DNA from: Microbacterium natoriense
GTDB lineage: Bacteria > Actinomycetota > Actinomycetes > Actinomycetales > Microbacteriaceae
Direction: 5' to 3'
DNA length: 64,000 nt
Assembly (NCBI RefSeq): GCF_030816295.1
Contig: NZ_JAUSXV010000001.1
Location: 3,844,001-3,908,000 of the forward strand
Within the stretch, counting starts at the first letter, position 1. Every line of letters starts with the position of its first letter. Below the pieces are notes generated by a model, which made no database searches, was not told the origin of the DNA, and saw nothing but the letters and a program-made list of their open reading frames with translations. A program made the translations under genes and the position numbers. This document shows, one piece after another, positions 47,926-57,063 of this stretch.

Positions 47926-48413
47926 CCTGGCTGCGCACGCATCGTCTCGCGCTCACAGCGCTGATGTTCTGCGTCGCGGCGGTGGCCGGCGTGCATCTGT
48001 GGCTCGATGTGATGCCGATCGCCGAGCGGCAGGAGAAGACCATCACCGTCGTCGAGGACGACACGACCGAGATCGCCGGGCAGGAGCTCACGCTCGAGGA
48101 TGCCCGCTGGGACGAATACCCCTCCCCCGACGGCACCAGGGTCGTGAGCGTCCACATGCGAGGATCGGGCGGTCCCGATTCGGCGAGCTGCGGCCGTGTG
48201 ACGCTCTCGGAGGTGCACGGTTCGCGCACCTGGCTCGACGCTGACGACGTGATAGACGTGCCCTACGACGCAGGCGCGGCGTACTGCATGAACGAGTCAG
48301 AGCCCTACGACATCATCTCTGTGTTCCTCGTGCCCGACGACGCCGAGGGGCCCTTCTTCCTCGACATCGACGGCGAGGATCGCGCCGTCACCCGTTTCCT
48401 CATCGAGCCCTGA
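47922..48413 (+). CDS. Membrane-anchored extracytoplasmic protein C (163 residues)
   Basis: Third gene of the trio, GTG start overlapping the previous stop. One N-terminal helix (LALTALMFCVAAVAGVHLWL) is followed by an outward domain with two Cys (DSASCGRVTL and GAAYCMNESEP) that might form a disulphide, ending DIDGEDRAVTRFLIEP. Its last 117 bases overlap the convergent large membrane protein gene. Function unknown. Confidence 0.65.
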   Translation: MTWLRTHRLALTALMFCVAAVAGVHLWLDVMPIAERQEKTITVVEDDTTEIAGQELTLEDARWDEYPSPDGTRVVSVHMRGSGGPDSASCGRVTLSEVHGSRTWLDADDVIDVPYDAGAAYCMNESEPYDIISVFLVPDDAEGPFFLDIDGEDRAVTRFLIEP

Positions 48414-49562
48414 CCCTGCGTCCAGTCCGGCTTCGGGTCTCCCGATCACGGCGTCGTAGGCCGTGGCCATGAGCGCGACCCGGAGCGGCTCGACCACCGC
48501 GGCCACGGCGACGAGGATGACAGGCAGATAGGCCTTCCAGAAGTCCGTGTCATGCCCGCCGATCAGTTGCAGCACGCCGCGCGTGCCGGCGTGGTCGACC
48601 AGCATCCAGAGGGCGTAGGCGAGTGCGGTGGTCCCGAACGTCACCGGGCCCCCGCGCCAGATCACGGCGGCTGCGGCCCACAGGCTCTCGAGACGCACGA
48701 CGAGCGTGCGTGCGAGTGACCGCGCGGTTCCGCGAAGCGCCGTGTCGCTCCATCTGCCGAGCCCTGACTGCACGTCGAAGGTCGTGCCGTAGATGACGCC
48801 GACCACCGCGAGCCAAGCCGCCGGCACGATGAGCACTGCGATCACGATGCCGATGAACCAGCTCCCGCCCTCCCAGAGACCGGCCACGGGCGGCAGCTGG
48901 GCGGCGAACCAGTCGCCGACATCCCGCAGCCAGTTCGCGCCCGTGCGCTGCGACAGCCATTCGCTGACGCCGCGCCACCATTGACCGACCAGCGTGACCA
49001 GCATGAAGGTCCACAGCACTTCGGCATACGTCGCGAGCACTCGCAGTGGCGCGGACAGCCGATCTTCGAATCGCGCGAGCACGACCCGCACCGCCAGCGC
49101 CACGAGGAGCACCGTGACCGGAAGCACGCCGACGCTGATCAGACCGGCTCGATCGCCGATCTCCTCCTCGCCATATCCGGACTGGGCGACTCCGACGTAG
49201 ATGGCGATCTTCAGGAACGCGCTGCGATCCGCATCCAGCATCCCCCACGCTTCGTAGAACGCGAAGAACGGGAGGATCGATACGAACACGGTGCGCGCGA
49301 ATTCCCGGTAGCTGATGCGCTCGTCGGTCGCGGCATGCGGGAGCGAGGGGCGCACGGTGAGGTACATCGCCACGTACGACACCAGGCGGGCCGCCACGGC
49401 GATGGGGAGGATGAGCAGTCCCCCCAGGGTCGTGTATCCGCCGACGATGCCCGCGACCTCGATCGTGAGCCGATGGACGACCTCGCCGCCCAGGTACCAC
49501 GCCATCAAGGCAGGCCAGTGCTCGGCCAGGATGCGGCCGAACGTGCGGAGAGCCTGCTGCAT
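48297..49562 (-). CDS. Large polytopic membrane protein, 421 residues
   Basis: Not recognised as a named family. About eight hydrophobic segments are visible (for example GGYTTLGGLLILPIAVAARL, TVLLVALAVRVVLA, WFIGIVIAVLIVPAAWLAVV, YLPVILVAVAAVVEPLRVAL), with an acidic C-terminal tail from about residue 375 that is read antisense to the envelope protein C gene. ATG 49562 is six bases after TACCGT (leaderless type). Its convergence with the three-gene envelope operon suggests they act together, but that is context only. Confidence 0.7.
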   Translation of the reverse strand: MQQALRTFGRILAEHWPALMAWYLGGEVVHRLTIEVAGIVGGYTTLGGLLILPIAVAARLVSYVAMYLTVRPSLPHAATDERISYREFARTVFVSILPFFAFYEAWGMLDADRSAFLKIAIYVGVAQSGYGEEEIGDRAGLISVGVLPVTVLLVALAVRVVLARFEDRLSAPLRVLATYAEVLWTFMLVTLVGQWWRGVSEWLSQRTGANWLRDVGDWFAAQLPPVAGLWEGGSWFIGIVIAVLIVPAAWLAVVGVIYGTTFDVQSGLGRWSDTALRGTARSLARTLVVRLESLWAAAAVIWRGGPVTFGTTALAYALWMLVDHAGTRGVLQLIGGHDTDFWKAYLPVILVAVAAVVEPLRVALMATAYDAVIGRPEAGLDAGSGLDEETGDGAILAVDVEEEGPLGVVGHEEHRDDVVGL

Positions 49563-49625
49563 GCCTTCACGGTACCGGGCCGAGTCGCGCCCGCGCACGA
49601 AATCCACCTCCCCTAGGCTTCTCGC

Positions 49626-50189
49626 ATGCCCGAGAGCGACGCCACCACCGTCTGGAACGGACGGGTGCGCGTCGTGTGGGCGAGCGGAGCGGATGCGCGG
49701 AACGCCGTGCTGCGACGGCTGCGGGAGGATGCGGGGGTCCCCGACGACTCGATCGCGCATGAGTGCCCGACGTGCGGCTCGACGATGCACGGCCCCCTGC
49801 GGACCTCGTCGGGGACGACGGTGCTGAGCCTCAGCCACGCCGGGGACCTCACCGTGGGAGCGATCGCCCGAGCGGATGACGCGGCATCCGTCGGCATCGA
49901 CGTCGAGGCCGACCGCGGCGCTGCGCGCCTGACCGAGCTCGCCGCGCTCTTCGCGCCGCGCGAACCTCCCACGCTGCGCGAGTGGACGATGATCGAGGCC
50001 GTCGTCAAGGCCGACGGACGCGGTCTGCGCATCGCCCCGACGGATATCCGGTTCGATGGCACGACCGCACGCATCGCCGGTCGCGCGCCGATCGAGGTCT
50101 CGACCGCTGCTGCGCCCGAGGGCTATCTGATCAGTGTCGCGATCGATCCCATGGGACGGTTCCGCCGAGCCCCAGGATGGGCCCGGTGA
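49626..50189 (+). CDS. 4'-phosphopantetheinyl transferase superfamily protein
   Basis: A 187-residue Sfp-type phosphopantetheinyl transferase, which loads carrier domains with phosphopantetheine from CoA. The metal-binding pair is in SVGIDVEADR (about 88-97), and the second motif WTMIEAVVKADGRGL near 120-134 holds the Glu and Lys of the family WxxKEA signature, with an Ile where the first Lys usually stands. ECPTCGSTMHGP is typical of this subgroup. The nearest carrier domain is in the Pls/PosA-type NRPS 1.3 kb downstream, its probable client. ATG lies six bases after TAGGCT. It overlaps the M1 peptidase gene by 59 bases, convergently. Confidence 0.85.
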   Translation: MPESDATTVWNGRVRVVWASGADARNAVLRRLREDAGVPDDSIAHECPTCGSTMHGPLRTSSGTTVLSLSHAGDLTVGAIARADDAASVGIDVEADRGAARLTELAALFAPREPPTLREWTMIEAVVKADGRGLRIAPTDIRFDGTTARIAGRAPIEVSTAAAPEGYLISVAIDPMGRFRRAPGWAR

Positions 50190-51507
50190 TCGGGGCCGCC
50201 TCGGTGTCGGCGGGACCTGCGGGCAGCGGCGGCACCGCCGACTGGTCGAGCCATGGAGAGAACACCGCGTCGAGCGCAGACCCGCTCACCGCCGATGCCA
50301 GCGCGATGAAGTCGGCCGTCACCGCTGTCGCGTAGGCCCGTTCGGCCGTCCACGTGCGCAGCACCCGGAAGAACGCCTCGTCGCCGATCGTGAGCCGCAG
50401 CGCATGCAGCGTCAGCGCCCCGCGCTTGTAGACCCGATCGTCGAACATCGCGTCAGGGCCGGGATCTCCGAGGACGACGTCCTGTTCGAGATCTGCGAGT
50501 CGCGCATGGTGCGCGAGGGCTTTCGCATGGGCTGAGGGGCCTCCCGATGCCTCCGACCAGATCCATTCGGCGTAGCAGGCGAAGCCTTCGTTCAGCCAGA
50601 TGTCCTGCCAGCGCGCCACGCCGACGCTGTTGCCGAACCACTGGTGCGCGAGTTCGTGCGCGATGAGGCGTTCGAGTCCGTGCTCGCCGTCGATGTGGTT
50701 CGCGCCGAAGATCGCCGACGCCAGCGCCTCGAGCGGGATCTCGAGTTCGTCCGCAGTGACGACGACCGTGTACTCCGCGAACGGGTAGGGTCCGAACGCC
50801 TCCTCGAACACGGTCATCATCCGGGCGAGATCCTCGAGATCCGCGTGGACCCGCGCGGTCAGCCCGCGCGGGAAGAACACCCGGCCGGCCACGGCGCCCA
50901 GCGGCATCCGCTCTTCGTCGTACTGGCCGATCTGCAGCGTCATCAGATACGTCGCCGTGGGCACCGCGATGTCGAAGTCCCACACCGCCCGGCCCTTCGA
51001 CGTCGAACGCTTCGGCGGCACCGAGCCGACGACCGCGTAACCGGGGTCGGTCGTGACGCGCATCCGGTACGTGGCCTTGTCGTAGGGCACGTCGTTGCAG
51101 GGGAACCAGGTGGGCGCCCCGGTGGGCTGCGAGGCGACCAGGAGGCCGTCTTCGAGCTCCTCCCAGCCGAGCGCGCCCCAGCGGGTGCGACGCGGCTTCG
51201 GCGCGCCCGCATAGTCGACGGCGACCTGCAGCACCGTTCCGGCTTCGACAGGGGCGCCGAGAGCGATCTTCAGCTTGCGATCGGTCTGGCTGAATCCCGC
51301 CTTCGGGAGCCCCTCGACGCGCACCTTCTTCGCGCGCAGGCCGACCAGGTCGAGGCCGAAGGTCGTGGTCTCCTGCGCGATGCGCACGTCGATCACAGCC
51401 GTGGCCGTCAGCCGGTTGGTCGAGAGCTTGTAGTCGAGGTCGAGGTCGTAGTGCTCGACGCGGATGCGGGCATCACCCGCGTGGGGCGTGTACGGGTCGA
51501 CGTTCAT
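50131..51507 (-). CDS. M1-family metallopeptidase
   Basis: A 458-residue gluzincin aminopeptidase-like enzyme. The zinc site is HELAHQWFGNSVGVARWQ near residues 277-295, with the third ligand Glu in DIWLNEGFACYAEW. The N-terminal beta-saddle (YDLDLDYKLSTNRLTATAVI) and PTWFPCNDVPYDKATYRMRV are typical. The exopeptidase GAMEN loop is not evident (EIPLEALASAIFG occupies its place), so peptide specificity is uncertain. Its ATG overlaps the NRPS stop (ATGA at 51504-51507), so it is made together with the NRPS and might process or release its peptide (inference). No signal peptide. Confidence 0.88.
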   Translation of the reverse strand: MNVDPYTPHAGDARIRVEHYDLDLDYKLSTNRLTATAVIDVRIAQETTTFGLDLVGLRAKKVRVEGLPKAGFSQTDRKLKIALGAPVEAGTVLQVAVDYAGAPKPRRTRWGALGWEELEDGLLVASQPTGAPTWFPCNDVPYDKATYRMRVTTDPGYAVVGSVPPKRSTSKGRAVWDFDIAVPTATYLMTLQIGQYDEERMPLGAVAGRVFFPRGLTARVHADLEDLARMMTVFEEAFGPYPFAEYTVVVTADELEIPLEALASAIFGANHIDGEHGLERLIAHELAHQWFGNSVGVARWQDIWLNEGFACYAEWIWSEASGGPSAHAKALAHHARLADLEQDVVLGDPGPDAMFDDRVYKRGALTLHALRLTIGDEAFFRVLRTWTAERAYATAVTADFIALASAVSGSALDAVFSPWLDQSAVPPLPAGPADTEAAPITGPILGLGGTVPWDRSRH

Positions 51508-54500
51508 GCGCCTTCGGCCTGGTAGGCGCGCACGGTCACGGCCCGCCACGGCCCGATCGGGTTGCCGCTCCAGCGGCTTCCCGCGGGGACCGTCTCGCCG
51601 CGCATCACGAGGGATGCCGGACCCACCGTGGCGTCGGCCGCGATGGTCGCGGCTGGCAGCACGACGGAGTGCGGGCCGAGTGTGGCGCCCGATTCCAGGG
51701 TGACCGTGTCGATGCTCATCACACGATCATGGAACAGATGCGTCTGAACCACACATCCGCGGTTCACGGTCGCGCCGTCGCCGAGGCGCACGAGGTCGGG
51801 TTCGGGAAGCCAGTAGCTGTCGGTCCAGACGCCCCGCCCGATCTTCGCGCCGAGGCTCCGCAGCCACACCACGAGCGCCGGAGTGCCGGCCGCCGCATTC
51901 GCGAACCAGGGCGCGGCGACCATCTCGGTGAAGGTGTCGGCGACCTCGGTGCGCCACACGAAGCTCGACCAGAGCGGATGCTCGCCGGCGCGGATCGGGC
52001 CGACGAAGATCCACTTCGCGGCCGTGGTGATGGCCGCCGCGAATGCCCCGGCCGCGAGCATCGCGCAGCCGGACAGGAGGATCGCAGCTCCCAATCCCCA
52101 GGTCTCGGTGAACCAGGCCAGCGTCAGCATGACGGCGAGTCCGAGCGCACAGGTGACGAACACGGGGAGGATGCGGCTGAACTCCCACAGTCCTCGCGCC
52201 CAGCGCAGCGACTGCCTGGGCCGATAGGTGCGCTCGAGGTCGGAGTCGTTCACGACCCGGCGCAGCCGCACCGCGGGCGACCCGAGCCAGGACGAACCGG
52301 GCTTGGACTTCTCCGGGGCGACGGAGAGCACCGCGATCAGGCCATCCTTCGGAACCCGGTGCCCGCCTGCCGCGAGACCGGAGTTGCCTAGGAACGCGCG
52401 TTTGCCGATCCGGGCGGTCGCGATGCGCATCCATCCGCCGCCGAGCTCGTACGTGCCGACCATCGTGTCGTCGGCGAGGAAGGCGCCGTCGTCGATCACC
52501 GTCATGCAGGGGATCAGCAACACCGTCGACGCCTCGACCTCCCGGCCGACCTTGGCGCCCAGCATGCGCAGCCAGATCGGGGTGAACAGGCTCGAGTAGA
52601 TCGGGAAGAGCAGCGTGCGGGCGGAATCCAGCAGCCTCTCGGTCGTCCACGCCTGCCACGCCACGCGCCCGTGCACAGGGTGCATCCCCTCGGTGAGACC
52701 GATCGAGAGCAGCCGCACGAACAGCACCACAGCACCGGCGAAGACGAGTCCGGTGACGAGCACGGCCGGCACGAGCCACGCGGCGAACGCGCCGATCGCC
52801 GCGTTCAGGGTGTCGGCGCCGCGGACGCCGGAGGCGAGCACGAGCACGCCTGCGGCGAACGCGACGAACGGGAGGAGTCCGAGCAGAGCCGATGAGGCTC
52901 CGTACGCCCACAGCCAGCGACGACGCTTCGGCGGCGCCTCCGAGGCGAACGGAACGCTCTTGCCGCCCACCCGCACGGCGGGCGATCCTGCCCAGCGCTG
53001 GCGGGCGCGCACGCGTCCGAACACCGCGGAACCCGGCGCGATCTCGGCGCCGCGACCGATCTTCGTGCCCGGTGCGAGGGTGCTGCGCGCGCCTACCGTC
53101 GCGTCGGCGCCGATGCGGATCTCGCCGATGCGCACGGTGTCGCCGTCGATCCAGTAGCCGGCGAGGTCGACCTCCGGCTCGATCGCGGCGCCGTCGCCGA
53201 TGTGCAGCATGCCGGTGACCGGCGGCAGGGAGTGCAGGTCGACGCCCCTGCCGATGCGCGCGCCCAGGGCGCGCGCATAGTGGATCACCCAGGGGGCGCC
53301 GGCGAGCCCCACGGCATCGACCTGGTGCGAGACCTGCTCGGCGAGCCAGAGGCGCAGATGCACCGAGCCGCCGCGCGGATAGTCGCCGCCGCGCACGCCT
53401 GCCAGCAGCAGCCGCGCGACGAGCGCCGAGAGCGCCATACGTCCGAAAGGGGTCGTGAACACGAGGAGGCCGATGACGATCGCCCAGAGCGGCGCGTCGG
53501 GCAGGAAGTCGAAGCCGGGCACGAGCTGCAGCAGCCAGCTCGCCGTGAGCAGCCAGGTGATCCAGCGGGCGCCCGAGAGGATGAACAGCGGGATGCCGAG
53601 CAGGGTCTGCACCCACTGCATACGCCTGGGGGTCGGCGTCGCTGCGGTGAAGGAGTGCACGTCCTCGTCGACCGAGGCCGCCTCCACGGCATCCGACATC
53701 TGAGCCAGCTTCGGGAGGTCGTAGACGTCGGCCATCGTGAACTCGGGGGCGCGGGTGCGGATGCGGGAGACCAGCTGCGCCGCCGCGAGCGAACCCCCGC
53801 CGAGCTGGAAGAAGTCGGCGCTCTCCTCGGTCGGGCGCATGCCCAGCACCGAGAACCACTGCTCGGCGAGCCAGGCTGCGGTGCCCGACAAGGTGGAATC
53901 GCCCGCATCGGTGTCGATGAGCGGCCAGGGAAGAGCCGCCTTGTCGACTTTGCCCGAGGTGCGCACCGGCAGATCGTCGACCACGGCCAGCAGCGGGATC
54001 AGCGGCGCCGGCAGGGCCTCCGCGAGCTGGGCGCGGGCACGCTGTCGGTCGAAGCCCTCGGCGGGGACGACGTAGCCGACGAGCAGGGCGATGCCGGCAT
54101 CCGTCCTGCGCACCGCCACTGCGGCGGCCGTGACGTCGTCGATCGCCTGAAGAGCGGCCTCGACCTCACCGAGCTCGATGCGCCGGCCGCCGATCTTGAC
54201 CTGGTCGTCGACGCGGCCCTGGAAGATGAGGCCCTCGGGGTCGGCGCGCACCATGTCGCCCGAGCGGTAGGCGCGCTCCCAGCCCAGCGTCGGCATCGGG
54301 GCGTACTTCTCGGCGTCTTTGAGGGGATCGAGATAGCGGGCGAGGCCCACTCCCCCGATGATGAGCTCGCCGGTCTCGCCGTCGGCCACGAGCTGCCCTT
54401 CGGAGTCGACCACGGCGAGCGCCCAGCCGTCGAGCGGCAGGCCGATGCGCACAGGGCCGTCGCCGCGCATGACGGTGGCGCAGGCGACGACCGTGGCCTC

Positions 54501-55427
54501 GGTGGGCCCGTAGGTGTTCCACAGTTCGCGCCCTTCGCCGACCAGACGCGCGACGAGCTCGGGCGGACACGATTCGCCGCCGAAGATCAGCAGGCGCACG
54601 TTCTCGACCGTGTCCTGCGGCCAGAGGGCCGCGAGCGTGGGCACTGTGGAGACCACGGTGATGCCGTGGCCGACGAGCCACGGGCCGAGGTCTTCGCCCG
54701 AGCGGACGAGGGCGCGCGGAGCCGGCACCAGGCAGGCGCCGTGACGCCAGGCGAGCCACATCTCCTCGCACGAGGCGTCGAACGCGACCGACAGCCCTGC
54801 GAGCACGCGGTCGCCCGGACCGAGCGGTGCGTCCTGCAGGAACAGCCGCGCCTCGGCATCGACGAAGGCCGCGGCGGATCGGTGCGAGACCGCCACGCCC
54901 TTCGGGGTGCCTGTCGAGCCCGAGGTGAAGATGATCCACGCGTCGTCGTCCGGCGTGGGCGGCTCGACGATCGGCACGGCCGAGGTGCTGGGGTGCGGGG
55001 CGTCGCCGGCGAAGAGGTCGCTCGCCCCGTGTTCGTCAGACGGCGTGAAGACGCCCCCTGCACCGATGATGCCGCGCACCTTCGCCTCGCCGAACACGAG
55101 GTCGGCGCGCTCCTGCGGGTCGTCGGCGTCGACCGGGACGTAGGCGGCCCCGGCCGCGAGGATCGACAGGATCGACGTGTACAGGGCGCGCTCGCCCGAC
55201 GGCATCCGCACGCCGACGCGGTCTCCGCGGCGCACGCCCTGCTCGTGCAGGCGGGCGGCCGTGACGTTGATGCGGGCGATCAGCTCGGCGTAGCTGACGG
55301 CGCCGACCGCGTCTTCGATCGCCGAGGCGTCGGGGAAGCGCGCTGCGGTGTCGCGGAGGATGTCGATGAGGGTCCGGGGATCCGGGGCCAGGTCGGTGCG
55401 GTCGTAACCCTGCTGCGCGTCTGCCAC
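51504..55427 (-). CDS. Pls/PosA-type membrane NRPS
   Basis: A 1307-residue single-module enzyme. In order: an adenylation domain (about 20-500: WIIFTSGSTGTPKGVAVSHR near 165-185, NTYGPTEATVV, YRSGDMVRADPEGLIFQGRV, VKIGGRRIELGEVE), a carrier domain with phosphopantetheine Ser near 543 (FFQLGGGSLAAAQ), then several membrane segments from about 605 separated by left-handed beta-helix hexapeptide-repeat stretches (about 715-800 and 1215-1300). No condensation or thioesterase domain is present. This layout matches the Pls/PosA family of poly-amino-acid synthetases (poly-lysine type). The amino acid activated cannot be read by eye. GTG start 55427; coupled to the M1 peptidase gene downstream and 31 bases from the H1-like gene upstream. 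Confidence 0.88.
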   Translation of the reverse strand: MADAQQGYDRTDLAPDPRTLIDILRDTAARFPDASAIEDAVGAVSYAELIARINVTAARLHEQGVRRGDRVGVRMPSGERALYTSILSILAAGAAYVPVDADDPQERADLVFGEAKVRGIIGAGGVFTPSDEHGASDLFAGDAPHPSTSAVPIVEPPTPDDDAWIIFTSGSTGTPKGVAVSHRSAAAFVDAEARLFLQDAPLGPGDRVLAGLSVAFDASCEEMWLAWRHGACLVPAPRALVRSGEDLGPWLVGHGITVVSTVPTLAALWPQDTVENVRLLIFGGESCPPELVARLVGEGRELWNTYGPTEATVVACATVMRGDGPVRIGLPLDGWALAVVDSEGQLVADGETGELIIGGVGLARYLDPLKDAEKYAPMPTLGWERAYRSGDMVRADPEGLIFQGRVDDQVKIGGRRIELGEVEAALQAIDDVTAAAVAVRRTDAGIALLVGYVVPAEGFDRQRARAQLAEALPAPLIPLLAVVDDLPVRTSGKVDKAALPWPLIDTDAGDSTLSGTAAWLAEQWFSVLGMRPTEESADFFQLGGGSLAAAQLVSRIRTRAPEFTMADVYDLPKLAQMSDAVEAASVDEDVHSFTAATPTPRRMQWVQTLLGIPLFILSGARWITWLLTASWLLQLVPGFDFLPDAPLWAIVIGLLVFTTPFGRMALSALVARLLLAGVRGGDYPRGGSVHLRLWLAEQVSHQVDAVGLAGAPWVIHYARALGARIGRGVDLHSLPPVTGMLHIGDGAAIEPEVDLAGYWIDGDTVRIGEIRIGADATVGARSTLAPGTKIGRGAEIAPGSAVFGRVRARQRWAGSPAVRVGGKSVPFASEAPPKRRRWLWAYGASSALLGLLPFVAFAAGVLVLASGVRGADTLNAAIGAFAAWLVPAVLVTGLVFAGAVVLFVRLLSIGLTEGMHPVHGRVAWQAWTTERLLDSARTLLFPIYSSLFTPIWLRMLGAKVGREVEASTVLLIPCMTVIDDGAFLADDTMVGTYELGGGWMRIATARIGKRAFLGNSGLAAGGHRVPKDGLIAVLSVAPEKSKPGSSWLGSPAVRLRRVVNDSDLERTYRPRQSLRWARGLWEFSRILPVFVTCALGLAVMLTLAWFTETWGLGAAILLSGCAMLAAGAFAAAITTAAKWIFVGPIRAGEHPLWSSFVWRTEVADTFTEMVAAPWFANAAAGTPALVVWLRSLGAKIGRGVWTDSYWLPEPDLVRLGDGATVNRGCVVQTHLFHDRVMSIDTVTLESGATLGPHSVVLPAATIAADATVGPASLVMRGETVPAGSRWSGNPIGPWRAVTVRAYQAEGA

Positions 55428-55458
55428 TGTCGGTCTGTCTGCCGTCTCTTCTCGACGC

Positions 55459-56319
55459 TCAGGCCGAGAGCAGCGCGATCAGCTGCGCCTTGGTGAGGCG
55501 GGAGTAGCCGGTGCGTCCGCTCTCGCGTGCGCGGTCACGGAGGGCGGCGACGGAGAGCGCGGCGAGATCAGCGGATGCCGATGAGGTGGTGGCCTTCGCG
55601 GGTGCGGTGCTCGCGGCGGGCTTGCGGGCGGGGGACTTTCGTGCCGGCGTCGTGGCGTCCGTCACCGAGTTCGAGGGCTTCTTCGTCGGCGCCGCGGGCT
55701 TCTTCGCGGGTGCCGCGGGCTTCTTCGCGGGTGCTGCGGCTCGCCTGCGGGCGGGTGCCGCGGCGCGCTTCGGTGCGGTGGCCGAATCCGCATCTCCCAC
55801 GGCAGGTTCCGGTGCATTTCTGACCACCGCTGCCGGAGCGGATTCCGCAGTGGCCGCTTCGGCATCCTCCGATGCCGTCGCGGGTGCGGTTTCGACCACG
55901 GCTGCGGGCGAGGACTTCTTCGAGATGGTGACGGTGGCGACAGCATCCGTCTTCTTCGACGCCTGCGTCTTCTCGCTCTTATCCTTCGCCGATGCCTTGC
56001 CCGCGGCATTCTGCGCTTTCTTCTCGGAAGCCTTCTTCTCGGCAGCCTTCTTCTCGGCAGCCTTGGCCCCGAGCTTCGCCGCGGTCTTCTCGAGCCGCGC
56101 CGTCGCGGCCACCGCGACCTTCTCGACCTTGCGGGGCTTGGCGGCGAGCTTCTTCTTCGAGGGCTGGGCCGCGTCTTTCGCCTCATCTACGAGCTCGCGG
56201 AGCTTCTTGCCGTCCTTCTTCGGGAGGGACTTGCTGAGCTTCTTCGCGTCCTTGGCGGCGATCGCGGCGGCATCGATCGCAGCTTCCGCAGCCTTCTGCG
56301 CTTTGGTCTTCTTTGCCAT
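55459..56319 (-). CDS. Histone-H1-like Lys/Ala/Pro-rich nucleoid protein
   Basis: A 286-residue low-complexity protein. The N-terminal 130 residues are Lys/Ala-rich (AEKKAAEKKASEKKA repeats), the middle has Ala/Pro/Lys tracts (APAKKPAAPAKKPAAPTKKP) like the tail of HupB/H1-type proteins, and the final 35 residues (LSVAALRDRARESGRTGYSR, LTKAQLIALLSA) form a Rho-N/SAP-like module also found in the 40239 gene. It should bind DNA or RNA nonspecifically and may organise the nucleoid. ATG 56319 follows GAGGAC. It is transcribed ahead of the NRPS gene with a 31-base gap. Confidence 0.8.
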   Translation of the reverse strand: MAKKTKAQKAAEAAIDAAAIAAKDAKKLSKSLPKKDGKKLRELVDEAKDAAQPSKKKLAAKPRKVEKVAVAATARLEKTAAKLGAKAAEKKAAEKKASEKKAQNAAGKASAKDKSEKTQASKKTDAVATVTISKKSSPAAVVETAPATASEDAEAATAESAPAAVVRNAPEPAVGDADSATAPKRAAAPARRRAAAPAKKPAAPAKKPAAPTKKPSNSVTDATTPARKSPARKPAASTAPAKATTSSASADLAALSVAALRDRARESGRTGYSRLTKAQLIALLSA

Positions 56320-56508
56320 GGGGTCCTCACGATCCGTTCGGGCAGCACTGATCGGGGTGCCGCAGGGCGCTAATCGTACTGAGGGCCGGTGAACGGATGG
56401 AGAACTGCGACGCGACGTGACACGCAGGCGGTGCCCCAGACCCTGCGGCGGGGTCGGCGGAGTGAACCGATAGCCTGCCAGTGACAGACCGGAGTCGGGG
56501 GGATTCTG

Positions 56509-57057
56509 ATGAGGGGAAGAAGCCGTCGCGGCCGGATCGGCGCGACCCTGCTCGTGGCGCTCGCGCTGGTCGGATGCTCCACGATGCCTAGTCCTCCGAG
56601 CGCGGTGGGCGAGAACTTCCCTGGCACCTGCACGCCGCCGCAGTTCGCATGGCCGTCGGACTTCATCGAGAGCCTTCCCGGTGAGACCGAGGGCATCGGG
56701 ACGATCGTCGGGCTGCGCCTGGAATACCTGGACGACGACTCATGGGCCTGGCGCGTGCGCTCCCCTGACGCGCGCGAGGACTTCTTCGGCGAGCGGGTGA
56801 ACGACCCGAGTCACGGACGAGAGGTGTTCCTCGACGCCCAGACGCTGGGGGTCATCGCCACGCAGGAAGTCGAACTCACCGAAGCCGAGCAGAACCTGAC
56901 GAAGAGCGCATACGACGCCGCACAGGAGTCCGGTGAAACCTGGCCGAGTCCGCTGATCGTCGAGATGGCGCGGGTCATGGACGACGGGCGAGCCGTGTGG
57001 CAGCTGACGATGTGCGACACCGCGACGACCGAGCTGAGCGTCGTCACCGTGCGGTGA
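56509..57057 (+). CDS. Lipoprotein, 182 residues
   Basis: A signal peptide RGRIGATLLVALALVGC ends in lipobox LVGC at Cys 23, so this is a lipid-anchored outer-face protein. The mature part contains CTPPQFAWPSDFIESLPGET, a beta strand region DSWAWRVRSPDAR, and ends with WQLTMCDTATTELSVVTVR. No known domain is recognised; two further Cys may form a disulphide. ATG follows a GGAGTCGGGGGG stretch. It converges with the amine oxidase gene, with six bases between the stops. Confidence 0.65.
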   Translation: MRGRSRRGRIGATLLVALALVGCSTMPSPPSAVGENFPGTCTPPQFAWPSDFIESLPGETEGIGTIVGLRLEYLDDDSWAWRVRSPDAREDFFGERVNDPSHGREVFLDAQTLGVIATQEVELTEAEQNLTKSAYDAAQESGETWPSPLIVEMARVMDDGRAVWQLTMCDTATTELSVVTVR

Positions 57058-57063
57058 CGAAAG

